The notes under the pieces: generated by a model | Databases searched by the model: none | What the model saw: the letters and a program-made list of their open reading frames with translations, nothing else | Told to the model about the DNA's origin: nothing | Origin: Anaerobacillus alkaliphilus | Lineage (GTDB): Bacteria; Bacillota; Bacilli; Bacillales; Anaerobacillaceae | Length of the DNA: 64,000 nucleotides | Direction of reading: 5' to 3' | Assembly: GCF_004116265.1 (NCBI RefSeq) | Contig: NZ_QOUX01000046.1 | Location: 1 to 64,000 of the forward strand | Position numbers and translations under genes: made by a program | Shown here: positions 34,730 through 44,934 of the stretch, in pieces | Layout: the number at the start of each line of letters is the position of its first letter | Numbering within the stretch: the first letter of the stretch is position 1

Positions 34730-36226
34730 TTAATTAGTCAATATCGGTCGTAGAGGTATCCAAGCAGGAGTCTCTTCAAATGTCCGAGCTAATTGAATTA
34801 ACAAATCCTCACGCCCTCGTGACGCCATAAATTGTACCCCACATGGTAAACCATCCTCTGTTAGATGAAGAGGCAATGACATCGCCGGTTGACCTGTTAG
34901 ATTAGCGAGTTGAGTAAAAGGTGTTCTCATTAAACTTGTCTCTACTAATCTATCTACGAAATTTGATTTTAAAAGAAGTTTGGTTAAACCTAATTTACTG
35001 ACAAGACCAATAATTGATTGCTCTGTCGAACTTAACTCTAATTCTCCAATCTTTGCAGGCGGAAAAGCAGTTGTAGGTGTAATATAAAAATCATAGGTTT
35101 CATGAAAGTTTTCCATCGCAAAAGCGGCTAGATCCCATTGCTTTAAACTCATGACGAAATCTCCTGCTGAAACAGTTCGACCAATTAACCCTAATAACCA
35201 AGTAGTTGGTTCCACATCTTGCAACTTTACCTTACGACCATTTATCGCTTCTAGCTCTGCAAGTGTTGCCGCCACTTCACCAAAATATAACATTAAGTAA
35301 CTATTAGCAATTTTCCTCCCATCAATGGGTGCCTCTTTTTCTTCAACAACATGTCCCATTTCTTCTAATAGCTTCACCGTATTCATAACAGCCTTTTTAC
35401 ACTCTGGATGTACATCAGTCCCCAACGGTGATCGAACAGTATAGGCAATTCTACATTTTCTATTTAAGGGCTGATTTACTAATCCTAAATAGCTTTCTTT
35501 TACCTCTGGTGCATGAAAGGCTGCTCCCTTTAAATTTCCAGCTAATACATCAAGCATCGCAGCACTATCACGAACGGATCTACTTAGGATATGGTCAACT
35601 GATGCACCTTGCCAGTTTCTCCCTGTAGTTGGACCAACTGGGGTTCTTCCTCTCGTTGGCTTTAACCCGAACAATCCACAATAAGCAGCAGGAATCCGGA
35701 TAGATCCACCGCCATCATTAGCGCCCGCTATAGGAACCATGCCAGAAGCAACAGCCGCAGCGGCCCCACCACTTGACCCTCCAGGAGAATAGTCTTCATT
35801 CCATGGGTTGCGACTTGGTCCATGAAGCTTAGGTTCTGTAATTGCCATTAGAGCTAATTCTGGGACATTGGTACTTCCTAAGAAAATTGATCCTGCTTTT
35901 CTAATTCGACGAACATATTCTGAATCTTGTTTCGCAATGTAAGTCTTAAGAGCTTGTGAACCTGAAGTTATACGTTCACCTTTTACTTCTTGTGTAATAT
36001 TCTTTACCAAAAATGGGACACCTGCAAATGGCCCGGCCATTTCGTGACTCTGTCCTACTGTTTTGTTCTGGTCGTAAAATTTATCAATAACTGCGTTCAA
36101 TCTTGGATTTTGAGTTTCTATTTGTTTAATTGCTTCCTCTATAATTTCTGAAGTTTTTACCTGTTTGGTCTTCACTAATTCTGCTAAGCCTAATCCATCA
36201 TATTTTGTATAACTCTCTCCTAGCAT
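34730..36226 (-). CDS. Amidase, amidase-signature family
   Basis: 498 residues with an intact Ser-Ser-Lys triad: Lys75 in PFLVKNI, the bridging Ser at 151-152 in [11 protein letters not shown], and the nucleophile Ser175 in GGGSIRIPA. It resembles the GatA-like and 6-aminohexanoate cyclic dimer hydrolase-like amidases; it is not GatA, as gatC and gatB are absent nearby. The substrate is unknown. It is monocistronic. It is not a close copy of the broken amidase at 28.4-29.9 kb, whose sequence around the active site differs. Confidence 0.88.
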   Translation of the reverse strand: MLGESYTKYDGLGLAELVKTKQVKTSEIIEEAIKQIETQNPRLNAVIDKFYDQNKTVGQSHEMAGPFAGVPFLVKNITQEVKGERITSGSQALKTYIAKQDSEYVRRIRKAGSIFLGSTNVPELALMAITEPKLHGPSRNPWNEDYSPGGSSGGAAAAVASGMVPIAGANDGGGSIRIPAAYCGLFGLKPTRGRTPVGPTTGRNWQGASVDHILSRSVRDSAAMLDVLAGNLKGAAFHAPEVKESYLGLVNQPLNRKCRIAYTVRSPLGTDVHPECKKAVMNTVKLLEEMGHVVEEKEAPIDGRKIANSYLMLYFGEVAATLAELEAINGRKVKLQDVEPTTWLLGLIGRTVSAGDFVMSLKQWDLAAFAMENFHETYDFYITPTTAFPPAKIGELELSSTEQSIIGLVSKLGLTKLLLKSNFVDRLVETSLMRTPFTQLANLTGQPAMSLPLHLTEDGLPCGVQFMASRGREDLLIQLARTFEETPAWIPLRPILTN

Positions 36227-36410
36227 CCATTCCCACCCTTGTCCTATAGAGTATGTTTACAATGTTTATGTTTCCAGTGTTGTGCAGTTTTTTCCATAAA
36301 TAACCTACTTACAATTAAAACTATGTGTATTATACTTTAGATAACAAGAATGTGACAAAAAAGTGAACATTTTTTGACTAAATTATGAACGTTAATTTTG
36401 AGGGGAGTTT

Positions 36411-36716
36411 ATGGCTATGTTATGGTTAGATATTGTTATTTTAATTGGATTATTGAGCGTGTTTATTCCTGCAATGTTTTCAATTATCGTTTGTCTAAAA
36501 ACAAACAAAATTATTTTTAAAAGTTTACTAGTGACTATTTTTTCTCTTATTTTTGCAGGAGCACCGATCTTTTTCATCTTTTCGGGTTCACATCTGTACA
36601 TAATGACTGGAATGATGATTTTCATTTCAGTAGTTGCAGGAATTTGTTCTTACAGCTTTTTCAAAAATCTACTAATTAACCAATCTCTTACACACAAACA
36701 AACGAAGGCAGGTTAA
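36411..36716 (+). CDS. Small hypothetical membrane protein
   Basis: 101 residues with three hydrophobic helices (about 5-27, 36-57 and 62-86) and a short basic, hydrophilic tail (LTHKQTKAG). AGGGGAG lies at good distance before the ATG. No family is recognised. It is a single gene ending in a hairpin and poly-T. The coding signal is supported by clean start context and typical membrane composition, but this kind of frame can arise by chance in A/T-rich DNA. Confidence 0.65.
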   Translation: MAMLWLDIVILIGLLSVFIPAMFSIIVCLKTNKIIFKSLLVTIFSLIFAGAPIFFIFSGSHLYIMTGMMIFISVVAGICSYSFFKNLLINQSLTHKQTKAG

Positions 36717-36732
36717 TCCTGTCTTTTTTTTA
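36703..36732 (+). terminator. Terminator of the small membrane protein gene
   Basis: GGCAGG pairs with CCTGTC around TTAAT and is followed by TTTTTTTT. The stem is short but the T-tract is strong. Confidence 0.65.
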
Positions 36733-36868
36733 GGCTCTTTTCGTATACATTGTGGCTTTTTTATCCTAAAATTATCGGAAAAACACCCTAGATGAAGATA
36801 TCAGCCAATAAATTATGTAAGAAAAGTGCATTACTTACTAAATTAGTCGTGAATTCTTAGTGATTTGT

Positions 36869-36896
36869 GTAAAAATCCGGTTTTTGGGATTTTTAC
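36869..36896. repeat. Perfect inverted repeat in a gene-free gap
   Basis: GTAAAAATCC (36869-36878) pairs with GGATTTTTAC (36887-36896) around an 8-nt loop. It stands alone in the 286-bp gap between the small membrane protein gene and the acetamidase gene. No gene or terminator role is clear; it could be a remnant of a mobile element end. Confidence 0.4.
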
Positions 36897-37003
36897 GAAA
36901 GCAACAAACTTTGCGAAAACAGCCTTTTATTATGAGTTGGGAGATTATGTTGAAAAAAGTAAGATAAAGAGCTGTTTCATCTAACTTCTTTCCATTTATT
37001 AGC

Positions 37004-37900
37004 CTATATCAGCGATACATTTAAATCAGTTAGCAACCATTTTGGTACAACAAAACGTGCTGTAATTAACGGATCAACGATTTGGCTTATTTCAATTTGA
37101 CCAACAGCACTCATGAGCATCGTAACTTCTTCAACTGACATATTTGTTTTAGACACGATACGATCAACCATTAATTCAGTAGCTAATTTCGCCGCTGCAT
37201 CCAATGTTTCTGCCGATGCAATTTGAGTAATAACTTCACTATTTTCAAGCATTGGCTGTTCCAATGACTCCCCTTTTATAACTTCAAGCGTAACCGTCGC
37301 TTTTCCTTCAACTTCAATACCAGAAACACTTATTTCTCCATCTCCCATAGCAGCGTGGAAGTCACCCAATCCGAATAAAGCACCCGTAACAAATACCGGA
37401 AAATATAAAATTGCGCCCTCTTTCACCATCTTGTTATCCATGTTCCCCCCATGAGCACCTGGTGTACCACAAGAAACCCCTTCTCGTGCTGGAGCCACTC
37501 CAATTACACCGATCATCGGATTTAGTGGTAGAACTAGCTCATTAAAGATCGCTTTCCCCTCACGAATTGGGATGATCTTTGATTTCATTTCAGAAAAACG
37601 GTGGCCCATCACACCAAGGTTTGGCCCAACAACCATTACCCCCTGCTCACCGATTTCAAGTTTTTCGATCTTTACCTTAAGAACATCACCAACTTCCGCT
37701 CCTTCAACAAAGATAGGTCCCGTTGCTGGATTTACCCGGTTCCAATCTAATTCAGCAATTGCCATCTCCTCAGATTGGATTTGATTTTCAAAGCAATCAT
37801 ATGTAGAAATTTCAATGGTTGTTCCAGATGAAACAGTTAAAATTGGTGAATGCTTCTTATTGAAATCATAGATAACAGACTGACATGATAATTTCTCCAC
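37004..37900 (-). CDS. Acetamidase/formamidase family protein
   Basis: 298 residues of the FmdA_AmdA family. Conserved blocks are NPATGPIFVEGAEVGD near residue 57, CGTPGAHGGNMDN near 144, and GDFHAAMGDGEISVSGIE near 178, the metal and substrate region. Members hydrolyse short amides such as formamide or acetamide to the acid and ammonia. Length is typical. It is cytosolic and monocistronic. It fits the concentration of C-N hydrolases in this part of the window. Confidence 0.9.
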   Translation of the reverse strand: MEKLSCQSVIYDFNKKHSPILTVSSGTTIEISTYDCFENQIQSEEMAIAELDWNRVNPATGPIFVEGAEVGDVLKVKIEKLEIGEQGVMVVGPNLGVMGHRFSEMKSKIIPIREGKAIFNELVLPLNPMIGVIGVAPAREGVSCGTPGAHGGNMDNKMVKEGAILYFPVFVTGALFGLGDFHAAMGDGEISVSGIEVEGKATVTLEVIKGESLEQPMLENSEVITQIASAETLDAAAKLATELMVDRIVSKTNMSVEEVTMLMSAVGQIEISQIVDPLITARFVVPKWLLTDLNVSLI

Positions 37901-38045
37901 CTTATTCCCCTCTTTCTTACAAATTTTATTCTTATTAATTATATAAGAAACACTAGTGTTTAGAATAGCATGAATTTTCTAAATAAAAGTTTTGAATAAA
38001 CCATGATAATTTACAAATAATACATAAAAAAGATGGGGTGAATTA

Positions 38046-38633
38046 ATGGGGAATGCACAATTAGATGCTTTGAAAAACATTACAGAAAAGACTGAACAAC
38101 TAAGTAATCTACACCTTGATTACTGGCAACAATACGCCAATATAGATACTTGGGGTTTCAAAACCGTACTCCTAATGTTCATTGCCCCTTTAGTTTTGCT
38201 GTATTTTACGATTGATCGAAAGAACATTCTTTTGATAGGTTTTTATGGATTAAACATTCATGTATGGTTTAGTTACATTAATATAACTGGGGTTAGATGG
38301 GGATTTTTTTCCTATCCTTTTGAATTAATTCCTTTCATACCTGGAAATTTAGCTTTAGATGCTGCCTTAATTCCGGTTCTTTTTATGCTTGTTTACCAGT
38401 GGACGATCAAACATAGGAAAAACTTTTATCTCTATTCACTAGCACTATCTGCTGTATTATCCTTTGTGTTTAAACCCTCACTTGTATATTTTGAATTATT
38501 TCAATTGCATAAGGGCACGAATTATCTTATCTTATTTCTTTTGTATTGTGTTATCTTCCTCTTTTCAAAATTAATTACGAATTTGTTCTTAAGAATGCAA
38601 AGAAATCCACATGTAGTAGAAAGAGATGCTTAA
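38046..38633 (+). CDS. CBO0543-like polytopic membrane protein
   Basis: 195 residues with about five membrane helices after a polar N-terminal 38 residues. The motifs DTWGFKTVLLM, the GVRWGFFSYPFELIP block near residue 90 and the YFELFQLHKGTNY block near 150 resemble the CBO0543 family of Bacillaceae and clostridial membrane proteins of unknown function. GATGGGGTG precedes the ATG. It is a single gene with a strong terminator overlapping its stop codon. Confidence 0.75.
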   Translation: MGNAQLDALKNITEKTEQLSNLHLDYWQQYANIDTWGFKTVLLMFIAPLVLLYFTIDRKNILLIGFYGLNIHVWFSYINITGVRWGFFSYPFELIPFIPGNLALDAALIPVLFMLVYQWTIKHRKNFYLYSLALSAVLSFVFKPSLVYFELFQLHKGTNYLILFLLYCVIFLFSKLITNLFLRMQRNPHVVERDA

Positions 38634-38657
38634 ATTCTGAAGCATCTCTTTCTACTT
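38614..38657 (+). terminator. Terminator overlapping the CBO0543-like stop codon
   Basis: AGTAGAAAGAGATGCTT and AAGCATCTCTTTCTACT form a perfect 17-bp stem with an 8-base loop, followed by a T-containing stretch. Confidence 0.88.
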
Positions 38658-38845
38658 TATATATATAACTGAACTTTCCCAATTTCCTTTTGTGTCATCA
38701 AAAATTTTAACTAGACAAACACATATTTTTGTATTAACCATATTCTATTATTAAGATATATAGCTAGAAGGTCCAAGCTTTGGCCTGTCTTCTTTTAGGT
38801 GCAAAATTTACCATTACTCATAACCTTACTTGGTGGTGTTATTTA

Positions 38846-40063
38846 ATGAAAGCATATGTAATTAAAGCGAAAAAAATAGTAACCGTAAGTAAGAAGGGAT
38901 CGATTGAAAACGGCGCAATGGTCGTAAGATTTGGTAAAGTCCGTGAAGTAGGTAAATGGGAGATGATAAAACAACAATTTGCTGACCTAGAAGTCATTGA
39001 TTGTTCAAATCACATAATTACACCCTCATTGGTGGATTGCCATACGCATTTACTAGAATATGGCCCTTCAACTTTGTATCCAGTGGCAAATGCAACTCAT
39101 TTTATGGCTGGAAATGCCCTCCTACTTCAAGCTCTGTTATCAGGAATTACCGCTATAGGAGAACAGATTTCTGGGCAACCACAAGGCGATTTTTCAATAG
39201 AAGATTATCGAGAGGTCGTCCGGAGTTTACCAATCAATGTTTCTTTTGCTGCCACTAGTATCTCCACTTACCTTAAAACGATCACTACTAACAATTCAAT
39301 TACAAAACCAAAGGATATTGAAAAAGGTGACTTAACCAATCCAATGCTTGTCTTTCAGCTGGCAAGAGAAAGTGACTATCCAGGGGAGAATTTATTCATT
39401 AATGTACCCCCAGCAAATTTCATAATGAAACAAGGACCAAAAGCAGGAGAATTCATGTACACCATCTCTGAACTTAAAGACATCGTCAAGACATTTCACA
39501 CCTTAAATAAAAAAATTGGTGTTCATGTTGCTGGAGAGGAAGGTATCCGAATGGCGTTGGAAGCAAACGTCGATGTCCTTCACCACGCCCATGGCATTAC
39601 AACCGAGTTAATCATATTGGCGGCAATACAAGGAACAAAAATTGTTGCCACACCATTAGGTGGTACTCATTTACCGCCAAACTCACCTGAGAACATAGTT
39701 GAGCTTACAGTTCATAATATCCCGGTATCAATTGCAACTGATGCATATCTTCCGCCAGACCCTAATGTTTCATGGTTACCATTTCAGGATCAAAAACTCC
39801 GCGGTCCTGAAGTACTCATGGAAATCGCTCATCCAGCAATGCAACTGTTAAAACAACAAAATTTTGATGAAAACAAAATTCTAGCCCTTCTTACAGCTAA
39901 TCCTGCTCAAATTCTCGGTAAAGAAAAGCTATTCGGTAGTTTAGCGAAAGGGATGGATGCAAATTTCCTTGTGTCAGAGGGGATACCTGGCTTAGAGATC
40001 ACAGACGTGAATAAAATTAAAGCTGTCTACTATAAAGGGGAAAAGGTAATTAGTCGGAATTGA
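38846..40063 (+). CDS. Amidohydrolase-family metal-dependent hydrolase
   Basis: 405 residues from the ATG at 38846, which follows GGTGGTG; the frame extends back to 38780 but those codons look non-coding. It has the amidohydrolase layout: an N-terminal beta-sandwich strand set, the metal motif HTH in DCHTHL near residue 66, an HVAG segment, HHAHG near 247, and the late Asp in IATDAYLPPD. It resembles imidazolonepropionase/dipeptidase-type enzymes. The substrate is unknown. It is a single plus-strand gene near acetamidase and agmatine-degrading genes. Confidence 0.83.
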   Translation: MKAYVIKAKKIVTVSKKGSIENGAMVVRFGKVREVGKWEMIKQQFADLEVIDCSNHIITPSLVDCHTHLLEYGPSTLYPVANATHFMAGNALLLQALLSGITAIGEQISGQPQGDFSIEDYREVVRSLPINVSFAATSISTYLKTITTNNSITKPKDIEKGDLTNPMLVFQLARESDYPGENLFINVPPANFIMKQGPKAGEFMYTISELKDIVKTFHTLNKKIGVHVAGEEGIRMALEANVDVLHHAHGITTELIILAAIQGTKIVATPLGGTHLPPNSPENIVELTVHNIPVSIATDAYLPPDPNVSWLPFQDQKLRGPEVLMEIAHPAMQLLKQQNFDENKILALLTANPAQILGKEKLFGSLAKGMDANFLVSEGIPGLEITDVNKIKAVYYKGEKVISRN

Positions 40064-40115
40064 AACGTTCTCTCTTTTTGTGGTGAAGAATTATACGAAA
40101 GAGTTCCTCAAAATG

Positions 40116-40145
40116 AAAAAGAGTACGAATGTATCCGTACTCTTA
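40116..40145. terminator. Terminator between amidohydrolase and aguB
   Basis: AAGAGTACG pairs with CGTACTCTT around an 8-nt loop with A/T runs on both sides; it lies between convergent gene ends. Confidence 0.75.
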
Positions 40146-40155
40146 CTTAGTATTG

Positions 40156-41034
40156 TTAATCTCTCATTAATTCACCGTCATAGCTTGTAATAATCTTATA
40201 CAAATCAGGACGACGATCGCGGAAGATACCCCATTCAATACGTTGTGTTTCTAGTTGATTTAAATCAAACTCTGCAACCAACACTGTTTCCTCATCACGT
40301 CCTGCTTCAACAACTTTGTTTCCTTGAGGGCCAGCAATAAACGATGAACCATAGAACGTAATACTTGAGTCCTCATCTACTTCGAGGCCAATGCGGTTAG
40401 AAGCAATAACCGGCATAAGGTTAGATGCAGCATGTCCAAGCATGCACATTTGCCAATGATCCTTCGAGTCAATTCCTGCATCTTGTGGCTCAGATCCTAT
40501 TGCTGTTGGGTAAAACAATAACTCAGCACCCATTAACGCCATACATCTAGCTGCTTCCGGATACCACTGATCCCAACAGATTCCAATTCCAATTTTTGCA
40601 TAGCGTGTTTTCCAGACTTTAAAACCTGTATCACCTGGATTAAAGTAAAACTTCTCTTCATACCCAGGTCCATCTGGAATATGACTTTTACGATACTTGC
40701 CTAAAACTTCACCATCAGCATCAATTACAGCCAACGAATTGTAACGAGCATAGTTTTTCTTCTCGTAAAAACTAATTGGTAAAACAACTTGAAGCTCTTT
40801 GGCAACTTTCTTAAAGTGATTAATCGCCTTATTTTCTTCTAGCTCAGTGGCATAAACATAGTAATCTGCTTTTTCTTTTTGACAGAAGTACGGCGTCTCA
40901 AATAATTCTTGTAAAAGGATGATTTGTGCACCTTTAGCCGCTGCCTCTCTCACTAGCTTTTCTGCTTTTTGAATGTTTTCTTCTATATTAGTAGAGCAGC
41001 TCATTTGCGTTGCTGCTACGACAACTTTTCTCAT
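40156..41034 (-). CDS. aguB: N-carbamoylputrescine amidase AguB
   Basis: 292-residue nitrilase-superfamily enzyme. The catalytic triad is visible: Glu in LLQELFETPYF near residue 43, Lys in KYRKSHIPDG near 120, and Cys in GIGICWDQWYPEAAR near 157. The fingerprint and its place directly after aguA (adjacent codons) identify it as the enzyme that hydrolyses N-carbamoylputrescine to putrescine, ammonia and CO2. It is cytosolic and its length is normal. Together with AguA it converts agmatine to putrescine without urea. Confidence 0.93.
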   Translation of the reverse strand: MRKVVVAATQMSCSTNIEENIQKAEKLVREAAAKGAQIILLQELFETPYFCQKEKADYYVYATELEENKAINHFKKVAKELQVVLPISFYEKKNYARYNSLAVIDADGEVLGKYRKSHIPDGPGYEEKFYFNPGDTGFKVWKTRYAKIGIGICWDQWYPEAARCMALMGAELLFYPTAIGSEPQDAGIDSKDHWQMCMLGHAASNLMPVIASNRIGLEVDEDSSITFYGSSFIAGPQGNKVVEAGRDEETVLVAEFDLNQLETQRIEWGIFRDRRPDLYKIITSYDGELMRD

Positions 41035-42075
41035 TTATTTCACCTCAATTTTTTCTGCAATCATTTGTTGTGTAGTACAATGGACGTTTCCACCTTCTTT
41101 AATAATTGCCATCCCATCAATTGTGCGTATACGTTTCGTTGGATATAGGCTTGCTAACACTTCTACAGCTAAACGATCTGTATCTTTAGCATCTTCACCA
41201 AAAACAGGAAGGATAATGCCATCATTCACGAAATAAAAATTTAAATAGCTTAAGGTTAGACGCTGCTCTTCAAAAAATCGCTTTGGCGGTTGTTGAATTT
41301 TAATAATATCTAACTTTCGCCCTTTAGCATCAACAGCATTTTCTAGAATGCTAAGATTTTCATTAGTAATTTCGTAATTTTCATCAGTTGGATCCTCACA
41401 GACCTGAATAATAACTTTCCCAGGCGCAGCAAAGCAAGCAATGTTATCTACATGTCCATCTGTTTCATCACCGCTTAGACCGCGTTTTAACCATATTATT
41501 TTTTCAACATTTAAATACTGACGTAATGTTTCCTCAATTATTTCTCTTGATAGTTCAGAGTTTCGATTAACATTAAGTAAGCATTCTTCTGTTGTAATTA
41601 GTGTTCCTTCACCATCCACATGAAATGATCCACCTTCCATTACGATAGGCGCATCAAAACGTCTTATACCAAAGTGTTCAAGAATTTTTGGTGCTACTTC
41701 ATTATCTAAATCCCATGGCGAATATTTTTCACCCCAAGCATTGAATTGCCAATTAATAGCTGCTCGTACCCCATGTTCATTTAAAATAAATGTTGGACCG
41801 TTATCACGTAACCAAGCATCATTATGTTCAATATCTAATAACTCAATAGTTTCTCCACTAACTCTTTCTTGAACATCCTTCAGTTGATTTTGATTTACCA
41901 AAACTGTAATTGGTTCAAATTCTGCTATGGCCAAAATAAGTTCAACATATCCTTGGCAAACAGTTTCGTAATCCTCTGGAAAGCACATCGAGCTTTGCAC
42001 TGGCCAAGAAATTAAAGTTCGTTCATGAGTTGACCACTCTGGTGGCATTGTATATCCTAATTCTTTTGGTACCAT
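41035..42075 (-). CDS. aguA: Agmatine deiminase AguA
   Basis: 346-residue peptidylarginine-deiminase-type enzyme. Landmarks are PPEWSTHERTLISWP near residue 11, NDAWLRDNGPTF near 84, MEGGSFHVDGEGT near 145, DETDGHVDN near 205, and the catalytic Cys in GGNVHCTTQQ near 335. It converts agmatine to N-carbamoylputrescine and ammonia. It is followed at once by aguB, so both steps are co-expressed. The arginine decarboxylase that would supply agmatine is not in this window. Confidence 0.93.
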   Translation of the reverse strand: MVPKELGYTMPPEWSTHERTLISWPVQSSMCFPEDYETVCQGYVELILAIAEFEPITVLVNQNQLKDVQERVSGETIELLDIEHNDAWLRDNGPTFILNEHGVRAAINWQFNAWGEKYSPWDLDNEVAPKILEHFGIRRFDAPIVMEGGSFHVDGEGTLITTEECLLNVNRNSELSREIIEETLRQYLNVEKIIWLKRGLSGDETDGHVDNIACFAAPGKVIIQVCEDPTDENYEITNENLSILENAVDAKGRKLDIIKIQQPPKRFFEEQRLTLSYLNFYFVNDGIILPVFGEDAKDTDRLAVEVLASLYPTKRIRTIDGMAIIKEGGNVHCTTQQMIAEKIEVK

Positions 42076-42412
42076 ACCCTATTTCCCTCTTTACTATTAA
42101 GATTTCCTATTATTCTACTATCACATAATAATAGTTTTTGTCGAATAATGCTAGCGTCCTAGCAAAAAAATAGTAAATTACCCTAGAAAAGTTTGTTCTC
42201 CACTGATTTTCATACTTTTTTAAATTCCCGTTTTAAAAAAACATTCTTCTACCCTAGTTCTTCTCTACTATTTGAACTAATCTTCTAGTATTCTTACATG
42301 ACTTATGGCTCAATTTCCCACCTTTTCGCTTTAGACCCCTCAAAATAGTGTATAGCTCCGTATAGATAAATAAGAAGAAGAAAATTCCCAATATAGAGAG
42401 GAGATTGATGAC
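42076..42412. other. Gene-free stretch upstream of aguA
   Basis: 337 bp between aguA and a small plus-strand gene. A/T-rich; I see no clear promoter, riboswitch or repeat. A possible minus-strand frame at 42254-42547 has only a weak TTG start and is not supported. Confidence 0.5.
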
Positions 42413-42619
42413 ATGATACATAATGTTACTTACATGAAAAGACACCCACTGATTACAAGGCCAGATAATGTTTACAAAGGAAGTGACCGCCGAAATCGCC
42501 AACAACAATTGCCCGAGAAAAATCTGACAATAAACATAGAAAATCAACCATCATTTGCTACTTATATTGAGTTATATAGTGAACAAGAAAGATCAACAAC
42601 GATAGATGTAAGAATTTAA
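42413..42619 (+). CDS. Small hypothetical protein
   Basis: 68 residues, basic and Asn/Gln-rich in the middle, with no membrane helix or signal peptide. GAGGAGATTG precedes the ATG at good distance, which is the main support. No family is recognised. It lies alone between aguA and the 6-phosphogluconate dehydrogenase gene on the plus strand. It may be a genuine small gene of unknown role. Confidence 0.5.
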   Translation: MIHNVTYMKRHPLITRPDNVYKGSDRRNRQQQLPEKNLTINIENQPSFATYIELYSEQERSTTIDVRI

Positions 42620-42809
42620 TAGTTCTCTTAACAAACAGGATCCTGATATTTTTTATAGCGCTTATATTTACAAAACAACACTCGTAACATTTATTGAGTG
42701 GTTTTTAGCGTACGCTCTTTTTATATTCCGCCAATGTGAGTAATATTAAGCTTTTCTTGGAACAATAGACATGGAATTTATTGTTCAAGTCAAGAGAGGC
42801 GGCTAACTT

Positions 42810-44222
42810 ATGTCGAAACAACAAATAGGTGTAATTGGTTTAGCGGTAATGGGAAAAAACTTAGCTTTAAACATTGAGAGCAGAGGCTACACAGTATCCG
42901 TTTTTAATCGTTCTTCAGAAAAAACGGAAGAAATGTTACGAGAATCTAGTGGAAAAAATATTGTAGGTACATATAGCATTGAAGAGTTTGTTCAATCATT
43001 AGAAACACCTCGAAAAATTTTATTAATGGTCAAAGCAGGAACACCAACCGATGCAACAATTGAACAACTAAAGCCGGCACTCAATAAGGGTGACATTATT
43101 ATCGATGGTGGAAATACCTTTTTTGTCGATACGCAACGAAGAAATAAAGAATTAAGTGCCCTAGGAATCCATTTTATTGGTACTGGGGTTTCAGGCGGCG
43201 AAGAAGGTGCTCTTAAAGGACCTTCGATCATGCCAGGTGGACAAAAAGAAGCTTACGATCTAGTGGAGAATATTCTTAAAGATATTTCTGCAAAAGTAGA
43301 TGATGACCCTTGTTGTACTTATATTGGTCCTGATGGTGCTGGCCATTATGTAAAGATGGTACACAACGGAATTGAGTATGGTGATATGCAGTTAATTTCA
43401 GAAGCATATTTTTTAATGAAACATGCCTTAGGCTTAGACGCCAGGGAGTTTCACGAAATATTTGCCGAGTGGAACAAAGGTGAACTAGACAGTTATTTAA
43501 TTGAAATCACCGCTGATATTTTCACAAAAACTGATGAAGAAACAGGAAAGCCACTCGTTGATGTTATTTTAGATACAGCTGGGCAAAAAGGGACTGGAAA
43601 ATGGACCAGTCAAAGTGCCTTAGATCTTGGTGTACCGTTGCCAATCATTACGGAGTCTGTCTTTGCACGATTTATTTCAGCTATGAAAGATGAACGTGTA
43701 AAAGCTAGTGAGGTATTAAAAGGCCCAGAACCAGTCACATTAAATGAGGATAAACAGTCATTCATTGAGGCCGTTCGTAAAGCTCTTTATATGAGCAAAA
43801 TTTGTTCCTATGCCCAAGGCTTTGCACAAATGAGAGCTGCTTCAAACGAGTATGATTGGAATTTAAGCTATGGTGATATCGCGATGATTTTTAGGGGTGG
43901 TTGTATAATTAGAGCCGCATTCCTCCAAAAGATTAAAGATGCTTACGATCGTGATCCACATCTACCAAACTTACTGCTTGATACTTATTTCAAGGATATT
44001 GTAGAGGGCTATCAAGGAGCTCTACGAGAAGTAATCGGTCATGCGATTACTCGTGGAATTCCTGTCCCTTGTTTTTCAAGTGCCTTGGCTTATTTTGATA
44101 GTTACCGTACTGCTTCCTTACCTGCCAACCTTCTTCAAGCACAACGTGATTATTTTGGTGCGCATACGTATCAAAGAATAGATAAAGAAGGAATTTTTCA
44201 TACAGAATGGATGGAAAAATAA
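42810..44222 (+). CDS. gnd: 6-phosphogluconate dehydrogenase, decarboxylating
   Basis: 470 residues, the normal length. The NADP-binding motif [12 protein letters not shown] is at the N-terminus, [11 protein letters not shown] near residue 128, and the active-site segment [14 protein letters not shown] near 183 includes the catalytic Lys. It oxidises 6-phosphogluconate to ribulose-5-phosphate, CO2 and NADPH. GAGAGGCGG precedes the ATG. It is convergent with the cyclase-zwf pair, placing both oxidative pentose phosphate dehydrogenases within 4 kb. Confidence 0.95.
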   Translation: MSKQQIGVIGLAVMGKNLALNIESRGYTVSVFNRSSEKTEEMLRESSGKNIVGTYSIEEFVQSLETPRKILLMVKAGTPTDATIEQLKPALNKGDIIIDGGNTFFVDTQRRNKELSALGIHFIGTGVSGGEEGALKGPSIMPGGQKEAYDLVENILKDISAKVDDDPCCTYIGPDGAGHYVKMVHNGIEYGDMQLISEAYFLMKHALGLDAREFHEIFAEWNKGELDSYLIEITADIFTKTDEETGKPLVDVILDTAGQKGTGKWTSQSALDLGVPLPIITESVFARFISAMKDERVKASEVLKGPEPVTLNEDKQSFIEAVRKALYMSKICSYAQGFAQMRAASNEYDWNLSYGDIAMIFRGGCIIRAAFLQKIKDAYDRDPHLPNLLLDTYFKDIVEGYQGALREVIGHAITRGIPVPCFSSALAYFDSYRTASLPANLLQAQRDYFGAHTYQRIDKEGIFHTEWMEK

Positions 44223-44257
44223 TCTCATAATTAAGATGAGGAGCTTTTCCAAAAATA

Positions 44258-44285
44258 TAAAGGAGTGCACTTTTGCACTCCTTTA
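44258..44285. terminator. Bidirectional terminator between gnd and the cyclase gene
   Basis: AAAGGAGTGCA pairs with TGCACTCCTTT around a TTT loop, between convergent genes. Confidence 0.85.
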
Positions 44286-44290
44286 CTACT

Positions 44291-44923
44291 TTATTCTTCT
44301 TTTAAACCCTCAAATAATAATGCTCTAGCAGGAGCGCCGTCAATTCCAGCTAGCTTCAATGGACTAATCACCATGAAATATTGTCCTTCTGGTATTTCCT
44401 TTAAACGCAACCCTTCTACAATAATCACATTGTTTGTGAATAAGGTTTTATGGGTTGGATGTCCCTCCTGGCTACGCTCAATTCCTAAAGTGTCAATACC
44501 AACTCCACGAATGCCAATTTCAGCTAAGTACCGAGCTCCAGACTCCTCTAAATAAATAAAGTCAAAATTAAACTCTTCGTCAAATGAATTTTTCGTTTTT
44601 AAGATGATAAAATCATCTCTTTGGATCTCAAAACGTTCTAAATCTTCTTTGGTTACCTTATCATTTACACCGGTTAAATCAAATACTTTACACTGTCCAA
44701 CTAATTTTTCTATGGAGATAGTCTCAATCGTTTCTCCATTTACGATCATATGTAGTGGTGCATCCACATGCGTACCCGTGTGAGCATCTATTTCTAACCT
44801 CGTTTCAGTTACATAACCATTTGTAACTGTTGTAAGTTTTGGTTGCTTTTCCTTCTTGTCTTTATAGACAGGCATGCCTTCAAAAATAGGTGATGAAATA
44901 TCGTACACCTTCACGTCTATCAA
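44291..44923 (-). CDS. Cyclase family / kynurenine formamidase-like hydrolase
   Basis: 210 residues with the metal motif HTGTHVDAP (near residues 48-56) and the later DTLGIERSQEGHPTHK. Both are typical of the cyclase family (KynB-type kynurenine formamidase and related hydrolases), which are Zn or Mn enzymes. The substrate is unknown; no tryptophan-catabolism genes are nearby. It lies 11 bp downstream of zwf on the same strand and is probably in its operon. It fits the local set of amide hydrolases. Confidence 0.85.
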   Translation of the reverse strand: MIDVKVYDISSPIFEGMPVYKDKKEKQPKLTTVTNGYVTETRLEIDAHTGTHVDAPLHMIVNGETIETISIEKLVGQCKVFDLTGVNDKVTKEDLERFEIQRDDFIILKTKNSFDEEFNFDFIYLEESGARYLAEIGIRGVGIDTLGIERSQEGHPTHKTLFTNNVIIVEGLRLKEIPEGQYFMVISPLKLAGIDGAPARALLFEGLKEE

Positions 44924-44934
44924 TCCTTTCTGTT

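Noticed and set aside
34730-36226. GatA subunit of the tRNA amidotransferase
   Set aside because: gatC and gatB are absent next to it, and the sequence fits general amidases better.
42254-42547. 97-residue minus-strand frame with hydrophobic stretches
   Set aside because: It needs a TTG start without a good ribosome binding site and overlaps the better supported plus-strand frame at 42413.
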